Shown here: piece after piece, positions 1 through 8,149 of the stretch
How the letters are laid out: each line of letters begins with the position of its first letter
Position numbering within the stretch: the stretch's first letter is position 1
Assembly: GCA_002722105.1 (NCBI GenBank)
Contig: PBKF01000029.1
Coordinates: 1 to 21,531 of the forward strand
Source: Fidelibacterota bacterium
GTDB lineage: Bacteria > Marinisomatota > Marinisomatia > Marinisomatales > UBA1611
Direction of reading: 5' to 3'
Length of the DNA stretch: 21,531 nucleotides
Made by a program: the position numbers and the translations under genes
Notes under the pieces: model-generated
What the model was told of the DNA's origin: nothing
Seen by the model: only the letters and a program-made list of their open reading frames with translations
Databases searched by the model: none

Positions 1-215
1 TTGGGGATGTATGCGGGGGCTGTGTTCAATAAATAATCTATATATATGTGGGGTTTTTTGTTTGTGGGGTAAATAGACACCTATTCGTCCTACATCTAAT
101 CTAAAATAGAAGAAGCTACATGAGTCCTATAACCGGATGGGTAATATATTACTTTGATTTAAAATATTATATATGTACCATTTGTACTAATGGTACATAT
201 ATAAATTATAAATAA
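1..215. other. Leader region without a confirmed gene
   Basis: No convincing gene lies here. One plus-strand frame runs from the left edge to a TAA at 34-36 and could be the last eleven residues of a gene lying mostly outside the window, but two other plus frames are also open at the edge, so this is undecided. The rest is AT-rich with several G4-5 runs (3-6, 15-19, 50-53, 66-69) and ends in a strong inverted repeat listed separately. The promoter of the downstream four-gene cluster presumably lies here. The stretch just before the first ATG (about 198-215) is almost pure A/T with no Shine-Dalgarno sequence. Confidence 0.5.
167..204. promoter_or_regulatory. Perfect 16-bp inverted repeat upstream of the methyltransferase gene
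   Basis: Bases 167-182 are the exact reverse complement of 189-204, leaving a 6-base loop. The core of each arm is ATATATGTACCAT / ATGGTACATATAT. The repeat ends 11 bases before the ATG at 216. No T-run follows it on the plus strand, so it is not a typical intrinsic terminator for an upstream plus-strand gene. Its place and symmetry fit an operator for a dimeric regulator or a hairpin in the 5' leader of the mRNA. Which of these is correct is inference. Confidence 0.5.
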
Positions 216-950
216 ATGGCTGATATTTATACAAATCCAGAACTATATGATGCTATCCACAAAAATTATAATTGGGACCATAGTTTAATTTCGTCTATAG
301 CCAAAAATACAGGGGGTCCTGTGCTAGAGTTAGCAGCAGGAACAGGACGATTAGCAAAACTAATTTTAGATCATGGTTTTGATTATACAGGGATTGATAC
401 AAGTGTAGAGTTTCTTGATGTTGCCATTAAAAAATATGGAGAGAAGGCCACATTCTTGCAACAGGACATGTGCCAGTTTGATCTTGGGAAACAGTTCAAA
501 TTTATTTTCATTGGGTTTAACTCTTTTCTACATAATCTTACAGATAAGGATGCATTAAATTGTCTTAGGTCTGTCTGTCATCATTTATCTCATGATGGTG
601 TTTTCTTGGTGTCTATTTTTAAACCTGATCCATCATTTCTTTACAGAAAAAAAGGGAAATTATATCCGGCTACATCCACTTTTGAATATAGAGGTTCTCG
701 TTGTCGGATCATGGAATCCAACATCTTTGATGAAAAAAATCAGATCAACCATTTATTCTGGCAATTGGAAAGTGACGGCATGCTTGATGAACAAAAATAT
801 GAATATAAAATGCGCATGTTTTATCCCCATAAAATGGATATCCTGCTATACGAATCAGGGCTAAAGATTGCAAAAAAAATGGGTGATTATGATGAAACAA
901 CCATGAACGAAGAAAGTGGAATGCAAATCTATGTCTGTGCAAAATCTTAA
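216..950 (+). CDS. Class I SAM-dependent methyltransferase
   Basis: A 244-residue cytoplasmic protein with the Rossmann-type SAM-binding fold. Motif I is VLELAAGTGRL (residues 36-46). The acidic residue closing strand 2 is D61 in YTGIDTS. D84 in the QQDM segment fits motif II/III, and the FIFIGFNSFLHNL stretch (96-108) is the post-motif strand and loop. The C-terminal half carries the long antiparallel strands often seen in small-molecule methyltransferases of the Methyltransf_25/ubiE-like type. The substrate cannot be told from sequence. It has no signal peptide or membrane segment. It is the first gene of a plus-strand cluster, and its last 20 bases overlap the next gene, which suggests translational coupling. 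There is no clear ribosome binding site before the ATG; the upstream sequence is almost all A/T. The fold assignment is secure and the specific role is unknown. Confidence 0.85.
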   Translation: MADIYTNPELYDAIHKNYNWDHSLISSIAKNTGGPVLELAAGTGRLAKLILDHGFDYTGIDTSVEFLDVAIKKYGEKATFLQQDMCQFDLGKQFKFIFIGFNSFLHNLTDKDALNCLRSVCHHLSHDGVFLVSIFKPDPSFLYRKKGKLYPATSTFEYRGSRCRIMESNIFDEKNQINHLFWQLESDGMLDEQKYEYKMRMFYPHKMDILLYESGLKIAKKMGDYDETTMNEESGMQIYVCAKS

Positions 951-1569
951 AGTACTTTGTGTTAAGGATGCAGTATCTGCTTTGAAAAACCAGGATAAAG
1001 CATTAGTCAAATTGCTGAATAAATTTAGTCCAAGAGATATATTTACTGAAAAAAACTATTTTAAATCGCTTACTCGTTTTGTTATCTATCAGCAGCTTAG
1101 CGGCAAAGCAGCTAAAACAATTTTAGACCGTTTTGTCAGATTATATGAAGTTGAAGATTATCCTTTACCACAAGATGTGGTAAATACAGATCATAAAGTA
1201 TTAAGATCAGTAGGTTTATCTAATGCAAAAGCAAATTATATTAAAAATATTGCACAAGCGTTTTTAGATAACACGATTCAAGCAGATAACCTTCATAATC
1301 TGCCAGATGATGAAGTAATAAATCAATTAGTATCGATTAAAGGAGTAGGGCCATGGACAGCACAAATGTTTCTAATGTTTACTTTGGCACGTCCGGATAT
1401 TTTCCCAACTGGTGATTTGGGTGTACAAAAAGGTTTTCAGAAATATTTTAAATTAAAGGTACTTCCTAAACCCAATGAATTAGAAAAACGTTCCCAAATC
1501 TGGAAGCCTTATAGAACTGTAGTATCCTTATTTTTATGGAAAATAGTTGATGGGCCTTTTGAATGGTAG
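931..1569 (+). CDS. AlkA-type HhH-GPD DNA glycosylase (3-methyladenine DNA glycosylase II family)
   Basis: Base-excision repair enzyme expected to remove alkylated purines from DNA by hydrolysing the N-glycosidic bond. The YQQLSGKAA segment matches the conserved IxxQQLS helix. A helix-hairpin-helix follows, with hairpin IKGVGPWTAQMF. The catalytic Asp sits in PTGDLGVQKG. About 212 residues is normal for the short AlkA forms that lack the E. coli N-terminal domain. The ATG at 931 is preferred because GTGGA lies about 10 bases upstream; a GTG at 916 in the same frame would add five residues. Both starts fall inside the end of the methyltransferase gene. The monofunctional AlkA type is favoured because the Lys of the bifunctional Ogg/Nth glycosylases is not seen at the hairpin. 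The cluster with a methyltransferase and a HAD hydrolase has no obvious shared pathway. Confidence 0.85.
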   Translation: MSVQNLKVLCVKDAVSALKNQDKALVKLLNKFSPRDIFTEKNYFKSLTRFVIYQQLSGKAAKTILDRFVRLYEVEDYPLPQDVVNTDHKVLRSVGLSNAKANYIKNIAQAFLDNTIQADNLHNLPDDEVINQLVSIKGVGPWTAQMFLMFTLARPDIFPTGDLGVQKGFQKYFKLKVLPKPNELEKRSQIWKPYRTVVSLFLWKIVDGPFEW

Positions 1570-1570
1570 T

Positions 1571-2179
1571 ATGATCAAAACGATATTTTTTGACATTGGT
1601 GGTGTTTTAATCAACATTCACCCTGAAAGAACAATTCAATATTTAAGTGATTGTACTGATGTTCAGCCAAAAATAATTCGTGACAGATTTCCAATTGATG
1701 CGCATAATGAATACGAAAAAGGAAATCTAAACGACAATGAATGGTTTTTAGCTGTAAAAGAAAAATTACCGCAGCCTTCTTGTTTAAAAGAGTCTGATTT
1801 TTACACTGGGTGGAGAAAATTATTGGGTAAAGAAAAATCTACTGTCAAATTAATTGAACGATTAAATCGGAGCCATTCCATCTGGCTATTATCAAATACA
1901 AATACACAACATATTCGGGATGAAATAGAAAATCGTTATTTATTTCCTCAACTTGTAGATGGAGCTATATATTCTTTTGATGCGGGATTTAGAAAGCCCG
2001 ATAAAGAGATTTATCAATATGCGTTACGAATGGCAAAAACTCAACCCGATCAATCCCTGTTTATCGATGATTTGGAAGAAAATATTTTAAGCGCAAAGGC
2101 TATCGGTATGCATGGCATACATTTTGAATCAACTCAAAAATTGGAATATGATTTAATCCAAATAGGCCTATTAAAATAA
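1571..2179 (+). CDS. HAD-superfamily hydrolase (YihX/epoxide-hydrolase-N-like subgroup)
   Basis: A 202-residue haloacid dehalogenase-fold phosphatase, probably cytoplasmic. With the ATG at 1571, motif I is FFDIGGVL with nucleophile D8. The second Asp of the usual DxD is Gly, as in many members annotated 'HAD family hydrolase, DIGG/DLGN type'. Motif II is the S108/N109 region in LLSNTN, motif III is K142 in FRKPDKEIY, and motif IV is the DD pair at 166-167 in FIDDLEENI. A helical cap between motifs I and II (about residues 18-85) places it in the C1-cap group. The frame is open back to a TTG at 1547, but 1571 is chosen because the protein then begins at the conserved first strand, and it starts one base after the previous stop. 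The phosphate substrate is unknown, and loss of the second Asp may alter the mechanism. Confidence 0.85.
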   Translation: MIKTIFFDIGGVLINIHPERTIQYLSDCTDVQPKIIRDRFPIDAHNEYEKGNLNDNEWFLAVKEKLPQPSCLKESDFYTGWRKLLGKEKSTVKLIERLNRSHSIWLLSNTNTQHIRDEIENRYLFPQLVDGAIYSFDAGFRKPDKEIYQYALRMAKTQPDQSLFIDDLEENILSAKAIGMHGIHFESTQKLEYDLIQIGLLK

Positions 2180-2193
2180 AAGTAGATTATTGC

Positions 2194-5157
2194 ATGATAC
2201 ATTTTCTTTACATACTGATATTTTTATCAAATATATTGATGGCTACTGGAGCGTGGATGTTTACCGGGCGTACCCATCCGGAGCTAAAATGGCATACCAT
2301 TGAAACAGACCATTTTGATATTCACTACCATGAAGAAATTCGAGATATTGCTGTGAAAGGAGCATCGATTTCTGAGCAGATTCGCCCAGCTTTACTTAAA
2401 CAAATGGGGCTAGATAACATACGCAGATTAGATATTGTTTTCACATCTGAAGATGAGGTATTAAATGGATTTGCGATGCAGAGCAATCATACAGTTATTT
2501 GGGTAGACCAAAATGATGCAGCGCTTTGGTCTGGTAATGAAAAATGGTTAAGAACTGTATTAGCCCATGAACTTCAACATTTAGTTTATTTTAATACTGT
2601 AAGGACTTGGCTTCCAGAGCCAATGAATTCTATCTATGCAGGTGTGCCGAGCTGGGTAGTAGAAGGGTTGGCAGAATATTATACAGAAAAATGGCGTCCT
2701 TTTCGATATGATATTTCTCATAAGGGACACGTTATTAATAATACTGTCCATAAAATACCTGATCCTCATAATGATGGCTTTTCAAAAAGCCTTTATTTAG
2801 CAGATAGATTTGGAGATTCTACTATCATTAAGATTTTAAATCATCGTGATGAACTACGTCTTTTAAACTTTAAAGATGCATTTAAAAAACATACTGGTAT
2901 TAAGCTCAAACGTTTTAATGAAGATTGGCGTCAACATATGAATACATTTTTTTATGGCCAAAGGGCGCAAAAGGAGAGGCTTGAGGATATTGGTCTTATA
3001 AGCAATCTGCCTTTAAGAAAAGTTACTGCTTTTGATTATTTTCCAGACACAATGCGAGTGGCCATGATAGGCCTTATGTCAAGAGGTCAAAGGGATCTTT
3101 CATTGGTGGTTGCCACACGGGATACAACCAATAATAAAAAGACTTGGAAAGAAAAAACCAATAATTTTTCTGAAAAATTGGGAATGAATTCAGTCCGTAA
3201 TTATAAGTGGAAATTTAAAGAATATGATCACGGTGTCTTTGGAGAATTAATTCAAAACTTGGATGTTTCTCCAGATGGAAAATCAATTGTATATCCTAAA
3301 TATCGTTTTGGGACAAACCAATCCTTAATGTTTGGTATTTGGCATTTAGATCTGGAGTCAAATAAGAAAAGGTTACTTACACCTAACATCCGGGCAAACT
3401 ATCCCCAGTTTTCACCAGATGGATCAAAGATTGTTTTTACAGGCCATGAAAACTCAACAACCCAATTATACACTATGAATTTAGATGGTAGCGATTTGAA
3501 GTTAATCACTGATAATTCAGGTGATACTCAGATTATTACTCCTGTTTGGAGCCCAGATGGAAAAGCAATTGCCTATGCCCAATCGGATCCAGATGGGCAT
3601 ATGGATATCCATATCCTTGAATTAAAATCGGCCAAAAAGAAACAAATAACTGATAGCCCTGAAGGAGACTATTTCCCTATATGGCACCCTGATGGCCAGT
3701 CTATATCATTTACTGGTTTGTATGATTATACTCCCAATTTATATACTCATGATTTAGAAATTGGTGGTACAATTCGAAATACAGATGTGGGCGATGCTGT
3801 CATGGGAAAACAATGGAACCATCAAATTAATACGATTACAGCAATGACTCTAAATACTTTTGGTTTTTCTCGTGTTGTCGATATTGATCCATCTCGTATT
3901 GCGAAAATGACTCCCATAAAAATGAATTCTGCATATACAAGCTGGCGTACAAAATCGCCAGATTATCCTTTGGAAAAAATAAATTATAATAGTGATGTAA
4001 CCATCCACCAGGAATCGTCTTATAAGTTTTATAAGCACTTGTCGCACGTTGGCTCAGTTGTTCTTCCAGATATAGGAGGCCTTTTTGCCAATTCAGTTTT
4101 TACTGATGGAATGGGGCGCCATCTATTAGGTGGGGTTTTTTTTACTGATTATGATTCATTGTTTGCCACTATGATTCAATATAATAACTATACAGGATTC
4201 CCGTTTAAAGGTTCTTGGGGATTAAACTTTTATAAAGATTTGTTTTTTACTTTTCAATTTTATAATCGAGATCAGTACCCATTTGTTGAGGTATTTAACG
4301 GAATATCAATATGGTGGACATTCCCTTATAATTTTGGGAATTTTCGAACAGCAAACCATTCTCTTGGTTTTTCAGTGGATTTTATGGATCGTCAGTCCTT
4401 TGATATTGCTGATTCTTTATTAGATGCTAATGGGTTACAAACACCTGAAAGCGGGGAGGAAGGGAAATTCTCCATGCTATATACATTTAAGAACCAACGC
4501 AATCATAGGCGGAATCTTTTTGCACCGAACCAAGGGTATGGATTACAACTAAAATATGATTTTATTTCTCCGGAAATCTATGGTAACCTTACTTATAATC
4601 GGGCTTCTTTGGATGCTTTCCATAATCAAAAAATAGGTCCATTTTCATTATACAGCAGATTTCGTTACCAGCAGATATCAGGAGGATATTTAAATCAGGA
4701 TCAATTAGGGATTTTCAATATACCAAATTATTACATATCTGGTGCTTTTGTTCCAGGCAGAGAATATATGAGCCCTAGAGGATTATCTGATGTGCGATTT
4801 GGCGAGCAGGCATTTATGGGGACATTAGAATTCCGTGCGCCAGTTGCTCCATTTCAGATTCTTGAAATGTTAAAAATAATTCAAATAGGTAATCCAACAT
4901 TTGCATTTATATCAGATATTGGTAATGCATGGTATGGTAACAGTCCAGAAAAAGAAGTCATTGTTACTACAGGAGCAGAATTCCGAATTGCTCTATCGCT
5001 AGCGAAATCGCCTCTATTCATTTTTAGTTACGGGTGGGCGCAAACTATGGAAAAATGGGGCAAAGATTTTGATGAATTTTTTAGCCTTGAAGAGGGAGAA
5101 GTATTAACAATTGGTCCAAAGCCATACTTCCAAATGACGCTTATTAATCCCTTTTAG
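2194..5157 (+). CDS. Secreted three-part protein: gluzincin-like metallopeptidase domain, TolB-like propeller, Omp85/BamA-like barrel
   Basis: This 987-residue protein begins with a hydrophobic signal peptide (about residues 1-20). The first domain (about 30-260) resembles the peptidase MA/gluzincin fold: zinc-binding HELQH at 125-129 and a likely third ligand E157 in VVEGLAEYY. A beta-propeller follows with PD40/TolB-type repeats marked by SPDG or HPDG at about residues 360, 407, 453 and 498. From about 630 to the end are amphipathic strands. They include an SPRGLSD segment (about 860) that resembles the RG(F/Y) lid-loop motif of Omp85 proteins, a FISDIGNAW strand (about 901-909), and a terminal Phe as in outer-membrane barrels. 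The protein is expected to sit in the outer membrane with the peptidase and propeller on one side. Substrate and activity are unknown. Similar proteins in FCB-group bacteria are often annotated only as PD40-domain or Tol-like proteins. Domain calls are by eye; the protease motif and SPDG repeats are clear. Confidence 0.8.
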   Translation: MIHFLYILIFLSNILMATGAWMFTGRTHPELKWHTIETDHFDIHYHEEIRDIAVKGASISEQIRPALLKQMGLDNIRRLDIVFTSEDEVLNGFAMQSNHTVIWVDQNDAALWSGNEKWLRTVLAHELQHLVYFNTVRTWLPEPMNSIYAGVPSWVVEGLAEYYTEKWRPFRYDISHKGHVINNTVHKIPDPHNDGFSKSLYLADRFGDSTIIKILNHRDELRLLNFKDAFKKHTGIKLKRFNEDWRQHMNTFFYGQRAQKERLEDIGLISNLPLRKVTAFDYFPDTMRVAMIGLMSRGQRDLSLVVATRDTTNNKKTWKEKTNNFSEKLGMNSVRNYKWKFKEYDHGVFGELIQNLDVSPDGKSIVYPKYRFGTNQSLMFGIWHLDLESNKKRLLTPNIRANYPQFSPDGSKIVFTGHENSTTQLYTMNLDGSDLKLITDNSGDTQIITPVWSPDGKAIAYAQSDPDGHMDIHILELKSAKKKQITDSPEGDYFPIWHPDGQSISFTGLYDYTPNLYTHDLEIGGTIRNTDVGDAVMGKQWNHQINTITAMTLNTFGFSRVVDIDPSRIAKMTPIKMNSAYTSWRTKSPDYPLEKINYNSDVTIHQESSYKFYKHLSHVGSVVLPDIGGLFANSVFTDGMGRHLLGGVFFTDYDSLFATMIQYNNYTGFPFKGSWGLNFYKDLFFTFQFYNRDQYPFVEVFNGISIWWTFPYNFGNFRTANHSLGFSVDFMDRQSFDIADSLLDANGLQTPESGEEGKFSMLYTFKNQRNHRRNLFAPNQGYGLQLKYDFISPEIYGNLTYNRASLDAFHNQKIGPFSLYSRFRYQQISGGYLNQDQLGIFNIPNYYISGAFVPGREYMSPRGLSDVRFGEQAFMGTLEFRAPVAPFQILEMLKIIQIGNPTFAFISDIGNAWYGNSPEKEVIVTTGAEFRIALSLAKSPLFIFSYGWAQTMEKWGKDFDEFFSLEEGEVLTIGPKPYFQMTLINPF

Positions 5158-5199
5158 TATCCTATATTCATAGTTAAAAATAGATTTATTTCTGTAATT
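5158..5199. other. Convergent 42-base gap
   Basis: The plus-strand cluster ends at a TAG (5155-5157) and the minus-strand run ends at a TAG (5202-5200). The gap is AT-rich and shows no GC-rich hairpin followed by a T-run, so no intrinsic terminator can be called for either direction. Confidence 0.5.
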
Positions 5200-6672
5200 C
5201 TAAAACCAGAAGCGCCGTAATGAAATAGATAAAACCCAACCAGTTGCATCAATTGTTGGTGCAATTTTATCATCATCCCATTCTGCATCAACTCGACGAG
5301 TTTCATCTTTTCCATCTTCATCTTTCTTTCCAGTTTTTTGAGAATAGGTCCAATTTGGCTTAGTGTTATTAAAAATATTTCTAACTGAGAAAATCAGGTC
5401 CTGATTTTTGCCGATCTGTACTCCGATGTTTAATCCACCGCTAGGCATAAACAGACCAGCACTGATAAAATGATTTTTATCATCTCTTCTGGTAGCGAAT
5501 GAAAATGGAAGATCAAGAGATGAAGAAAGAGTTGTCCCAAAACCAGATAATAGTTTTATGGATATTCCCAGACCAATTCCGCCATAGAAATCCAAATCAT
5601 TTCTTGAATCATTAATAAAACCCAAATATCCATTTAAGCTGCCACTAAGTGTGTTGAAAGGATTGATTAATAATTTACCTGTTAAATTATAATGCGGTGT
5701 CCGACTATATAAGATGCTGAAATCTGCTGCCGTGGGCTGCTTTAGCATTTCATAGGCTCTATGTCCACCTTTTATTCTTCGCCATTTTCGAACTATCTTA
5801 GCTTTACTAGCATCGGGACCCACCTCTATAATTTGAGCTAAACCACGTGTTTTCCCAGGTAAAGTGACTGTTTTCCCTTTATATGTTTTCTGTTTATCTC
5901 TGGATGCAATCTCAAAATATCCACCCTCTTCCAACCCTAAGTTTTCACCAGATAATATAGAAATAATTTTCCCATCAACATCGATAACCTCGCTAGTGAT
6001 TACATATAATTCTTTTAATTTATTGTTGGCTTGAAAAGCTATGGTAGATAATGCTGCCTTTAAAGAAGCATCTCTATTCCCTCCAACATGTTTAGCATCT
6101 AGTTTAAAAGAATTTTCAGATATTCCTGTCTTTACATTTACTAATTTCACATTGGTATTTATAACTGTGAGGATATTGTTTTCCAGTTCAAGACGTCTTT
6201 TTTCTTTTGCGCTTTCTGTATTATCAATTGCAGCTTTAACAGTATTTTTGACGACCCAAGAAAACAAAGTTTCATCATCATCATCATCATCATCTTTCTC
6301 TTTCTCTTTCTCTTTCTTTTCTTTAGGAACACCCTTCTGTCCGAAATGTATAATATCTACAATGAGAGCTTCCTCTGCAGCCGCCAATTCACCTAATTCT
6401 AGCACCTGATCATCCGAAACCATACCAGACATTTGAAATGCCTGTTCTTCCACAATATCTTCTACAATAGTACGATCAATAACTTCAAATCTCCCCACTG
6501 TGGTTGCTGCTTCTGAAATTATAGAAATGACTTTTTCGGCAATTTCCTGAAATTTATCCTGGGATGATGGTAACACCATAAGTGATTTCTTTTCCAGTGT
6601 TAAGTTTTCATCCAGTTCTTGAGAAAAGCTCCAAGTAACTAACATTGTGATTATAATGATTTTATTTTTCAT
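5200..6672 (-). CDS. CsgG/FlgT-like secreted protein with charged linker and C-terminal barrel-like region
   Basis: With the ATG at 6672 (TAATG overlap with the previous stop) the protein has 490 residues and a clean signal peptide (about 1-18). Residues 31-110 match the CsgG/curli-transport N-terminal pattern: a VLP strand, then RFEVIDRT, EEQAFQMSGMVSDDQ and a GELAAAE helix. The CsgG core seems to resume at about 165-225. Between them is a low-complexity tract, KEK repeats then seven Asp (about 117-134). Residues 228-298 have a small SH3-like look (sentence-like pattern DGKIISI...GLEEGGYFEI), similar to the FlgT C-terminal domain. The last 190 residues contain Gly-rich alternating strands and end in RRFWF, suggesting an outer-membrane barrel or surface-attached sheet. 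CsgG itself is a lipoprotein, but no lipobox Cys is present here. A longer reading frame begins at a TTG at 6684. Last gene of the minus-strand run. Function is inferred as envelope export or assembly; not proven. Confidence 0.65.
   Translation of the reverse strand: MKNKIIIITMLVTWSFSQELDENLTLEKKSLMVLPSSQDKFQEIAEKVISIISEAATTVGRFEVIDRTIVEDIVEEQAFQMSGMVSDDQVLELGELAAAEEALIVDIIHFGQKGVPKEKKEKEKEKDDDDDDDETLFSWVVKNTVKAAIDNTESAKEKRRLELENNILTVINTNVKLVNVKTGISENSFKLDAKHVGGNRDASLKAALSTIAFQANNKLKELYVITSEVIDVDGKIISILSGENLGLEEGGYFEIASRDKQKTYKGKTVTLPGKTRGLAQIIEVGPDASKAKIVRKWRRIKGGHRAYEMLKQPTAADFSILYSRTPHYNLTGKLLINPFNTLSGSLNGYLGFINDSRNDLDFYGGIGLGISIKLLSGFGTTLSSSLDLPFSFATRRDDKNHFISAGLFMPSGGLNIGVQIGKNQDLIFSVRNIFNNTKPNWTYSQKTGKKDEDGKDETRRVDAEWDDDKIAPTIDATGWVLSISLRRFWF
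6272..6320. repeat. In-frame microsatellite: (TCA)7 followed by (TTTCTC)3+
   Basis: Seven perfect TCA units (6272-6292) are followed after two bases by three TTTCTC units (6295-6312) and a partial fourth. On the coding strand these give the poly-Asp and Lys-Glu tracts of the CsgG-like protein. Units are multiples of three, so slippage would change linker length without a frameshift. Confidence 0.9.
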
Positions 6673-7391
6673 TAAAATGACCAAGTTAAATTGTGATTTA
6701 TCGCCAATGTCGCAAATATGGAAGCTTTATTAAGATCAAAGGAGTCTTCTAAGGGAAAATCCTGAGTAAATCCATAGAGCAGAGATAAACCTTTTTTTAA
6801 TGTGTACTGTAATTCACCGACTAATTGAAATCGACTTAAGTCTATCCCTTTTTCTTCTTCACTTAATTGATAAAAATAATCTAACTCAAATTTTGTTTCC
6901 AAATTTTTTAAGGTATAATCAGAAGTAAATCCTGTCCGGGCATAATATGTTTTCCTGGTATTATTAAGATAATCGGAATTATCAAAAGCAATTCCTAACT
7001 CCCACGTCATATTTCCATCTTCTCTTTGTTGAATTAACCAACCCATTCCTTGATTCAAATGATAACGTAAGTTCACATCAATAAATGTATTTTTTTCATA
7101 TAAAAGGGTATTGAAAGAATAAAACTTCTTAAAGGATAAAAACCGACGACTGGTTTTTTTTCGAAAACGAACTTCCTGATCATTTTTGTAAAAATGTCCG
7201 TAGAAGCGGAGATCATTAAATGTATAATCAGTTGTCCGTCTTAACCTGCCATATGTAGCAAGTCCAATATTTTCTCCCCCAACATTAACAACTCCCAATC
7301 GGTAATATTGTTTCCAGTTTGGAGGATTGAGATTTGGATTATGGGCAAAAAGCTGAATTACAAATAATGCAGGTATACAATAGCGTATCAT
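6672..7391 (-). CDS. Outer-membrane beta-barrel protein, DUF481-like
   Basis: A 239-residue secreted protein with a signal peptide (about 1-16) and no lipobox. After the signal it consists of repeated amphipathic beta-strands rich in Tyr, Phe and Trp. Examples are LRFYGHFYKNDQEVRF, FIDVNLRYHLNQGMGWLI, TWELGIAFDNSDYLNN and LVGELQYTLKKGLSLLYGF. It ends NHNLTWSF with a C-terminal Phe, typical of outer-membrane barrels. The pattern and length are close to the DUF481/YdiY 'salt-induced outer membrane protein' family, but that match is by eye. It overlaps the ABC permease gene by ATGA and the CsgG-like gene by TAATG, so all are likely co-translated. A role linked to the exporter is plausible but is inference. 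Confidence 0.6.
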   Translation of the reverse strand: MIRYCIPALFVIQLFAHNPNLNPPNWKQYYRLGVVNVGGENIGLATYGRLRRTTDYTFNDLRFYGHFYKNDQEVRFRKKTSRRFLSFKKFYSFNTLLYEKNTFIDVNLRYHLNQGMGWLIQQREDGNMTWELGIAFDNSDYLNNTRKTYYARTGFTSDYTLKNLETKFELDYFYQLSEEEKGIDLSRFQLVGELQYTLKKGLSLLYGFTQDFPLEDSFDLNKASIFATLAINHNLTWSF

Positions 7392-8149
7392 TGTTTAATT
7401 TTTTTACCACTTTGCATGAGAAAAATTGCTGCAAAGGTAAATATTGCTGTTAAGATAATTGCCATAGTATAGCTGATTATTGCAGGAGAATCACTTACTC
7501 CCAAAATTGTATATCGAATGCCATTAATCATATAATAAATAGGATTAGCAAAACTTAGGTTTTGGGCCCAATCGGGTAGCATATGAATAGAATAAAAAAT
7601 TCCCCCTAAAAAGCTTAAAGGTGTTAGAAAGAAATTCTGCATCATAGCCAGTTGATCCCAGCTTTCAGCCAATTGTCCCAACAGTAGCCCCATGCTGGCA
7701 AAAGCCCAGGAAACTAGAAAAATGAACCCGATGGTACCTAAAGGATCAACTACCGGCATATCAATTAATAAAACTCCTAGAAGCAAAACTAAAACACCAT
7801 TCACCATCCCGCGAACAGCCCCTCCAATAATATATGCTAATGAGATCTCTAAACCTGAAAGAGGTGCAACCAATAAATCGGGTAGTTGTTGTAGTAGCTT
7901 CATTTGTAGCATGGATGATGATGTGTTCGATGTAGCGTTGGTCAGTGTATTCATCATGATAAGTCCGGGTAGTATAAATAAAGTATAGGGTATTCCCTGA
8001 ATTTCCGATATCCTTTGTTCCAAGGTAAAGCCGAAAATGGCAATATATAAAGCAGAACTAATTAGCCCTGGCAACACAGTTTGACGATAAACGGAAAAAA
8101 ACCGCCCGACTTCCCGTTTGATCAAGGTATTAAGACCAACCCAGTTCAT
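7388..8149 (-). CDS. ABC-2 type transporter permease
   Basis: A 253-residue integral inner-membrane protein of the ABC2_membrane family (YadH/NodJ/DrrB-like). About six hydrophobic segments are seen, near residues 22-42, 53-75, 102-128, 138-160, 173-188 and 223-245. The NPIYYMINGIRY motif (202-212) and the preceding SFLGGIFYSIHMLPDW loop are characteristic of the family. It would form a homodimer with the ATPase encoded immediately upstream (ATGA overlap at both ends). Substrates of this family include polysaccharides, lipids, drugs and antibiotics; the substrate cannot be told here. Confidence 0.93.
   Translation of the reverse strand: MNWVGLNTLIKREVGRFFSVYRQTVLPGLISSALYIAIFGFTLEQRISEIQGIPYTLFILPGLIMMNTLTNATSNTSSSMLQMKLLQQLPDLLVAPLSGLEISLAYIIGGAVRGMVNGVLVLLLGVLLIDMPVVDPLGTIGFIFLVSWAFASMGLLLGQLAESWDQLAMMQNFFLTPLSFLGGIFYSIHMLPDWAQNLSFANPIYYMINGIRYTILGVSDSPAIISYTMAIILTAIFTFAAIFLMQSGKKIKQ

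Noticed and set aside
3..69. G-quadruplex made of four G-runs near the left edge
   Set aside because: The second loop would be about 30 bases, far longer than normal quadruplex loops.
120..215. A 31-codon reading frame ending at a TAA directly before the methyltransferase ATG
   Set aside because: It runs through the inverted repeat, its product is rich in Tyr and Ile as expected of AT-rich non-coding DNA, and there is no good ribosome binding site. The abutting stop is probably chance.
6041..6409. Plus-strand 122-codon open frame rich in Ser and Phe
   Set aside because: It lies antisense to the CsgG-like gene and exists because the repeated TCA and TTTCTC units read as Ser and Phe. No domain, start signal or neighbour supports it.
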